DNA of 10,624 bases. Origin: Bacteroidota bacterium (GTDB lineage Bacteria > Bacteroidota > Bacteroidia > Flavobacteriales > Weeksellaceae). Both the position numbers and the translations under genes were made by a program. The number at the start of each line of letters is the position of its first letter. Position 1 is the first letter of the stretch. Positions 6,178-10,624 of this stretch are shown here, one piece after another. The stretch spans positions 1-10,624 of the forward strand of contig JAEWHB010000046.1 of NCBI GenBank assembly GCA_023388015.1. Reading direction: 5' to 3'. The notes under the pieces were generated by a model, which worked only from the letters and a program-made list of their open reading frames with translations, searched no databases and was not told where the DNA came from.

Positions 6178-6269
6178 AAATTTAATTTAATTAAAGACTC
6201 AATTACCCATTACTCTACAACTCAAATACTCAACTCAAATCCTTAACAATCAATTTACATTGAACGAAG

Positions 6270-6277
6270 TAATTTTG
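6270..6277 (+). promoter_or_regulatory. -7 box for the Na/Pi cotransporter gene
   Basis: TAATTTTG matches TAnnTTTG, 17 nt before the ATG at 6295. No clear -33 TTTG is seen at standard spacing. It suggests that the transporter is transcribed separately from the MurU cluster. Confidence 0.5.
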
Positions 6278-6294
6278 CATTCTTAAACCGAAGT

Positions 6295-7935
6295 ATGCAA
6301 AGTTTTCTGCTGATTTTGAATGTGCTGGGCTCTGTATCGCTTTTCCTTTACGGGATGAAAGTGATGAGTGAGGCCATGCAACGTTCTGCCGGCGGACAAT
6401 TGCAACAATTCCTCAACCGCATGACTCAGAATCCTTATTCGGGCGTTTTGGCGGGAACCATTTTTACAGGCGCCTTGCAATCGTCATCTATTGTAAGCAT
6501 TCTTACGTTGAGCTTTGTCAATGCGGGACTTCTGAACCTACGTCGTGCGTTTTCCATCATAGTGGGAGCCAACGTCGGAACAGTCATTAAGCTCTGGTTC
6601 ATCATCGGACTGGGAATGGTTTGGCATATAGAATCTTTTGCTTTGCCAATCATCGCCATTGCGATCACATTTTTCTTTTTCAGAAATCAAAAAGCCAAAG
6701 AATGGGCCGAGTTTTCCATTGGACTTGCGCTGATTTTCATCGGATTCTATTTTCTGAATACCTTTTTTCCTGATCTTTCGGAACATCCTGTTTTTCAGGA
6801 ATATATACAAGAATTTGGTGGAAATAGTTCTTATGCTTCTTCGCTGATTTTCATTCTGATTGGTATCGTGGTGACTTTTCTGTTTCATTCGTCCAGCGCC
6901 TTTACGCTTTTGGCGGCGGTTTTGGTTTCCAAAGGAATGAATCTGGAACACGCAGCCATGATGGTGATGGGCGCGAACATCGGGACGACTTCGGCGGCTT
7001 TGCTCGCTTCCATAGTCGGAAACAGAGCTTCCAAAATCACGGCTTGGTTTCATTTCTTTTTCAATCTGGCAGGCGTTTCGCTGTTTTTCTTTTTCGTGCC
7101 GCGGATTATTGAATTGTTGAAAAACTTAATTTCGGGTGACGGAGAAATTATTTTGGTTTCCTTTCATACGTTTTTCAATGTGGTTTCGGCTTTGCTGATT
7201 TTACCTTTTGTGAATTCAATTGCGGATTGGACCGAGAAAAAGTATCTGAATAAATCCAATGATCAATCGGCTTTGAAATTAATCGGAAGACCATTTGGGC
7301 CGACGGCCAAAATGTATGTGTACGAAGCCAACCGCGAAATTGTAAAATTTGCCGGAATTACACGTCAGATTATCAATAATTTAGGTCGGATGATTTCGGA
7401 AAGTGACGAGGGAAAACTGAAGGAATTGAAAAACCGGATTTTCACCTTAGAAAAAGAAAGCGATGATTTGGAGAAAAGTATTTTGAATTATCTGAATTCG
7501 ATTTATCACTTCGAAATGTCAGGCGAAGTGGCGTTGAACATTCACCGACTGATTGAAATTTGTCACCATTTGGAAAACATTGGTGATTTGGCACTAAAAA
7601 TTGCAAGCATTCATAAGGAAAGAAGAAAAAGCAATAGTTTTATTACTCCCAAATTGAGAGAATTGCTTTTGGAATTGCAGGATTCTCTTTCCATGGCGAC
7701 TACGACTTTGGTTCAAAATCTTAACGAAACAAACGGTAAAGTGGATTTGCTGGAGGCCAAACAGATTGAAAAATCCATCGATAAAAAGTTTGAAAAGGCA
7801 GAAGATGCTTTGTTAAAAGCGATAGAATCAGAGAAATTATCGGCGCGAAGCGCACTTTATTATACCGAATTGATTCAGAACTACGAATTAATCGGTGATC
7901 ATTTGTATCAGGCCAATAAAGCTTTAGGCAAATAA
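6295..7935 (+). CDS. Na+/phosphate cotransporter (NptA/YjbB type) with PhoU-like tail
   Basis: A 546-aa inner-membrane protein of the Na/Pi cotransporter family (PF02690). Residues about 1-315 are strongly hydrophobic, with some eight membrane segments. Two inverted halves each carry the family signature: QSSS at 62-65 followed by VNAGLL and IIVGANVGT, and HSSS at 198-201 followed by VSKGMNLEHAAMMVMGANIGTT. The second signature has His in place of the first Gln. Residues about 345-546 are a helical, charged PhoU-like domain, the common two-domain arrangement of this family, in which the tail probably regulates transport. Such proteins import or export phosphate with sodium; direction cannot be read from sequence (E. 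coli YjbB exports). It has its own -7 box and is not near pst or pho genes in this window. Confidence 0.9.
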   Translation: MQSFLLILNVLGSVSLFLYGMKVMSEAMQRSAGGQLQQFLNRMTQNPYSGVLAGTIFTGALQSSSIVSILTLSFVNAGLLNLRRAFSIIVGANVGTVIKLWFIIGLGMVWHIESFALPIIAIAITFFFFRNQKAKEWAEFSIGLALIFIGFYFLNTFFPDLSEHPVFQEYIQEFGGNSSYASSLIFILIGIVVTFLFHSSSAFTLLAAVLVSKGMNLEHAAMMVMGANIGTTSAALLASIVGNRASKITAWFHFFFNLAGVSLFFFFVPRIIELLKNLISGDGEIILVSFHTFFNVVSALLILPFVNSIADWTEKKYLNKSNDQSALKLIGRPFGPTAKMYVYEANREIVKFAGITRQIINNLGRMISESDEGKLKELKNRIFTLEKESDDLEKSILNYLNSIYHFEMSGEVALNIHRLIEICHHLENIGDLALKIASIHKERRKSNSFITPKLRELLLELQDSLSMATTTLVQNLNETNGKVDLLEAKQIEKSIDKKFEKAEDALLKAIESEKLSARSALYYTELIQNYELIGDHLYQANKALGK

Positions 7936-7946
7936 ATTCGTTTAAA

Positions 7947-7967
7947 GTTTCAGGTTTCAAGTTTCAA
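7947..7967 (+). repeat. Three tandem 7-bp repeats (GTTTCAR)
   Basis: GTTTCAG, GTTTCAA and GTTTCAA lie head to tail in the 49-bp gap before the LuxE-like gene, followed by GTTGATA. They end 5 nt before the -7 box, where the -33 element would lie. Confidence 0.8.
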
Positions 7968-7972
7968 GTTGA

Positions 7973-7980
7973 TAACTTTG
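7973..7980 (+). promoter_or_regulatory. -7 box directly before the LuxE-like gene
   Basis: TAACTTTG matches TAnnTTTG and ends only 4 nt before the ATG at 7985. Transcription from it would start at or very near the A of the ATG, giving a leaderless mRNA, unless the gene relies on read-through from the transporter gene. Confidence 0.5.
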
Positions 7981-7984
7981 CGAA

Positions 7985-8965
7985 ATGATTTCCAAAGAAG
8001 AAATATTTTCTATTCAGAATGAAGATGAATTCAATGAAATAGCGTTGAAAGTGTTTTGTTTTCAGGCTGATGAGAATTGGGTTTATAAAAATTTCATCAA
8101 GTTTTTAGGTGTGAGTCCTGCTGAAATTCATTCGGTTGAAAAAATTCCTTTTCTTCCCATTCGTTTTTTTAAAGAATTTGAAATCATTTCAGGGAACCAA
8201 AAACCCGAAAAAATTTTCACGAGTTCGGGTACGACGGGAAGTCAAACGAGTCGTCATTTGGTAACGGATTTGAGTTTTTACAGAGATAGTCTGGAAAGAA
8301 GTTTTCTTCATTTTTATGGTGATTTTGAGGATTATACGGTTTTTGCTTTGTTGCCTTCTTATTTGGAACGCGAAGGTTCTTCGCTGATTGATATGGTGGA
8401 ATTCTGGATGGAGAAATCGGGGAGAGGCGGATTTTATTTGTACAATCACGACGAATTATTCAAAGATTTAATCCGAAATGAAGAAGAAGGAAAAAAAGCG
8501 ATTTTGATTGGCGTTTCCTTTGCACTTCTGGATTTCGTGGAGAATTTTCAATTGGAATTGAAAAATACAATCGTGATGGAAACCGGCGGAATGAAAGGCC
8601 GGAAGGAAGAAATTACGCGGGAAGAATTACACAAAATTCTGAAAAAAGGATTGGGTGTGAACGAAATCCATTCGGAATATGGAATGACGGAATTGCTTTC
8701 ACAGGCTTATTCCAAAGGAAATTCAAGATTTGAAACGCCTAATTGGATGAAAATTCTGATTCGGGACACGGAAGATCCTCTGGGGTTTTTAGCCAATGAA
8801 AAAACCGGTGGAATCAATGTGATTGATTTGGCTAATCTGAATTCCTGCAGCTTTATTGCTACCGATGATTTAGGGAAAATTCATTCCGATAATTCCTTTG
8901 AAATTCTGGGAAGATTTGACCATTCCGATGTTCGTGGTTGCAATCTGATGGTTTCGGATGTTTAG
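7985..8965 (+). CDS. LuxE/acyl-protein-synthetase-like adenylating enzyme
   Basis: A 326-aa cytoplasmic protein of the LuxE/PaaK-like branch (PF04443) of adenylate-forming enzymes. LuxE activates fatty acids with ATP and passes them through a Cys to a reductase. The adenylation P-loop is TSSGTTGSQTSRH at residues 79-91. METGGMKGRKEEITREEL at 198-215 and SEYGMTELLSQAY at 230-242 correspond to the later ATP-binding motifs, and ATDDLG followed by EILGRFDHSD near the end resembles the ANL hinge region. No luxC, luxD or luciferase genes are nearby, so this is not a bioluminescence operon. The substrate is unknown; an acyl-group activator in lipid or polyketide-like metabolism is a guess. The N-terminus (PFLPIRFFKEFEI, about residues 55-67) is typical for this group. 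The stop codon overlaps that of the convergent gene. Confidence 0.8.
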   Translation: MISKEEIFSIQNEDEFNEIALKVFCFQADENWVYKNFIKFLGVSPAEIHSVEKIPFLPIRFFKEFEIISGNQKPEKIFTSSGTTGSQTSRHLVTDLSFYRDSLERSFLHFYGDFEDYTVFALLPSYLEREGSSLIDMVEFWMEKSGRGGFYLYNHDELFKDLIRNEEEGKKAILIGVSFALLDFVENFQLELKNTIVMETGGMKGRKEEITREELHKILKKGLGVNEIHSEYGMTELLSQAYSKGNSRFETPNWMKILIRDTEDPLGFLANEKTGGINVIDLANLNSCSFIATDDLGKIHSDNSFEILGRFDHSDVRGCNLMVSDV

Positions 8966-10624
8966 TTTTTCTTCAGCAATAAATCTTTGTTCACATCCAG
9001 ATTTGTTTTGTCAAAAAATGCTTTGATTTGGGCATAATTCTGATAGTAAACTGCTTTTCCGAGATAGAATTCGATGTGCATCAATAACTTTCCGTCTTTG
9101 ATTTCTGCACTTTGAAAATAGACAAGATCTTTTGCCGATGTTTGATTGTGAACATTAAAATTCTGTGGAATTTCCACTTTGTATCCATCCGGAATTTCGA
9201 TTACAACATCGGTTTTATAGTAAAAAGGAAAATTAAATTCCAAAGCACGTTCACGATTTTGTTCTTTTAGCTGAAATTGTGAAACTACCGAGCGGAGCGG
9301 GTTTTCAATATTCATAAAAGAACCGGGTGCAACCGATTCTGAAATGATGCGTTCCATTTCAAAATTGTCTTCTGATTCTCTGGCATCTCTTCTCAATTCG
9401 TTTACAAAAATATCCAGCGAATTTTCCTGCAGATTATAGGGTTGGATTCCGAGTAAATCCTTTATGTTTTCTTTGAAATAACCGTTTCTTTTGTCGTTTT
9501 GGGTGAGTACAAATTTTCCGTCTTTGAAAGTATAGTTTTGAAGAGAATGATATTCAGACAAAACAGGATTCATATTGACAAAAGTTTCTTTTCCTCTGCT
9601 GAGAATCAATCCCCACTGATTGAAATTATTAAGTGGAATAAATTTATAATCTTTTTCATCCGGATACAGCGCATCAACCAAAATAGTTTCACCTGAGTTG
9701 AGCGTAATGAGATTGATATAGGTATTAAACTGGTTGGAGAACGGAAATACTTTCTTAACCCTTCCGTTTTCTCTTAGGCTGACCAATACAAGTTGTGCAT
9801 GAATCTTTTTGCTTTTGAGCAATTGATTGAGAAGTAAATTTAAATCAGCAGAATTACCTCTTTTATTTTTATCCAGATTTTCCATTGACTGGGAAGAAGT
9901 TTGCGAATAATAGTTATTCCAGCTGTAATTTTTTCTCATATAGGCAAGAACTTTTTCAATCTGGTCAATTTCATTAAGACCGGGCGAAATGTTGAGTGAA
10001 ATTTTTCTTAGGGTGGCATTGTCTATGTTTTTGTCATCGTAATCCAGGATTTTTTTATTTAAATCGGTCCAGCTCATCATTTCTGTTACATGATCGTAAT
10101 TGATGTTAATATATCCTTTCAACTGAAAAAATATTTTTTCGGCTGCATCTTGTTTGTTGTAAGTATAATCAATTTTATCAATGCTCGGCACGTCTTCTAT
10201 GGTCCATACATTTCTGTGGTTTCTTAATTTTTCGTTTTCACGGGCATATTTAACGATTTTTTCACCGCTGCATATCGGCATAAATTCATAGGCTGCCTGA
10301 ATGTTGATTTGAAATGTGCTGTAAAGAGTAGGTATCTCATGTTGAAATCTCCAGGGTTCAAAATAATAATTGTTTTTGCTGAAATGCGTGTATTCAAATT
10401 CTATAATGGTACCCACTTTGACATTTGGAATGGCAAAACGTTTGGATCTCAATGTTCCACTTACTTCCGTATCATATATTTCGCTGTTTTTAACCGAAGT
10501 TCTTACTTCTTTTCCATCGACAATGTTTATAGATTGAGCTTTTACATATCTGATTTCGTCAAAATTGTAGAGGTCATGGTAAAGGATTTCCTGATTGGCA
10601 AACTTTTTACCTTCCTCGGTCAGA
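8962..10624 (-). CDS. DUF3857/transglutaminase-like domain protein, 5' end outside window
   Basis: The reading frame is open to the right edge; about 553 C-terminal residues are present and the true start lies outside. The visible order is the DUF3857 beta-rich domain (KAQSINIVDGKEV, then IPNVKVGTIIEFEYTHFSKN), a transglutaminase-like core (window 9660-9960), and a C-terminal beta domain (VVIEIPDGYKVEIPQNF). Proteins with this layout are common in Bacteroidota, usually about 630-660 aa, with a signal peptide and periplasmic location; the role is unknown. At the position of the transglutaminase Cys the sequence reads RGNSADLN (9844-9858 for GNSAD). At the His position it reads FNTYI (9721-9729 for FNT). 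Only the Asp remains, in LVDALYP (codon 9673-9675). The core is therefore probably not catalytic and may serve in binding. A TTG at 10452 is not the real start, since typical DUF3857 sequence continues upstream of it. Confidence 0.85.
   Translation of the reverse strand, partial: LTEEGKKFANQEILYHDLYNFDEIRYVKAQSINIVDGKEVRTSVKNSEIYDTEVSGTLRSKRFAIPNVKVGTIIEFEYTHFSKNNYYFEPWRFQHEIPTLYSTFQINIQAAYEFMPICSGEKIVKYARENEKLRNHRNVWTIEDVPSIDKIDYTYNKQDAAEKIFFQLKGYININYDHVTEMMSWTDLNKKILDYDDKNIDNATLRKISLNISPGLNEIDQIEKVLAYMRKNYSWNNYYSQTSSQSMENLDKNKRGNSADLNLLLNQLLKSKKIHAQLVLVSLRENGRVKKVFPFSNQFNTYINLITLNSGETILVDALYPDEKDYKFIPLNNFNQWGLILSRGKETFVNMNPVLSEYHSLQNYTFKDGKFVLTQNDKRNGYFKENIKDLLGIQPYNLQENSLDIFVNELRRDARESEDNFEMERIISESVAPGSFMNIENPLRSVVSQFQLKEQNRERALEFNFPFYYKTDVVIEIPDGYKVEIPQNFNVHNQTSAKDLVYFQSAEIKDGKLLMHIEFYLGKAVYYQNYAQIKAFFDKTNLDVNKDLLLKKN

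Noticed and set aside
6538..7053. Minus-strand 171-codon open frame inside the transporter gene
   Set aside because: Arg/Ser-rich low-complexity translation antisense to a conserved membrane protein; a shadow frame.
7985..8965. Part of a bioluminescence (lux) operon
   Set aside because: No luxC, luxD, luxA or luxB nearby; neighbours are a phosphate transporter and a DUF3857 protein.

Overview
The window reads as chromosomal DNA of a Bacteroidota bacterium, most likely Flavobacteriia (Chryseobacterium/Weeksellaceae-like). The evidence is AT-rich coding sequence, Bacteroidota-type -7 boxes (TAnnTTTG) just upstream of several starts, few Shine-Dalgarno sites, and a typical protein set (SDR-type threonine dehydrogenase, M13 peptidase, DUF3857 protein, LuxE-like protein). 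The genus is an inference; there is no rRNA here to test it.

Layout. Positions 1-2163 hold two minus-strand genes: the N-terminus of a rhodanese-domain protein (cut by the left edge) and, upstream of it, a complete secreted M13 zinc metallopeptidase. A 122-bp divergent promoter region with a near-perfect 20-bp palindrome separates them from a plus-strand SDR L-threonine 3-dehydrogenase (2286-3233), which ends in a strong intrinsic terminator. Positions 3283-3770 (minus) hold a type II toxin-antitoxin pair of RelE/YafQ type in which BOTH genes are frameshifted: the toxin by an exact 10-bp tandem duplication (3381-3400), the antitoxin by one extra base in an A-tract. Correcting each restores a 90-aa toxin and a 67-aa antitoxin that abut as TAAATG.

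Positions 3836-6073 hold a plus-strand cluster: an AmgK-like sugar kinase, a stand-alone RapZ C-terminal domain that overlaps it, and a MurU-like nucleotidyltransferase. Kinase plus uridylyltransferase suggest salvage of cell-wall amino sugars to UDP-MurNAc. The RapZ domain, a glucosamine-6-phosphate sensor module in E. coli, between them suggests a linked sensor or accessory function. A structured intergenic repeat lies between the RapZ and MurU genes.

A 221-bp gap with two related GTCCCTA(C/A)GGGAC palindromes precedes a Na/Pi cotransporter with a PhoU-like tail (6295-7935). Next is an orphan LuxE/acyl-protein-synthetase-like adenylating enzyme (7985-8965) behind a promoter so close that its mRNA may be leaderless. 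It converges, with a 4-bp overlap of stop codons, on a DUF3857/transglutaminase-like protein (minus, running off the right edge) whose transglutaminase Cys and His appear to be missing.

The most striking signals are the doubly frameshifted toxin-antitoxin pair and the kinase/RapZ-domain/uridylyltransferase cluster.
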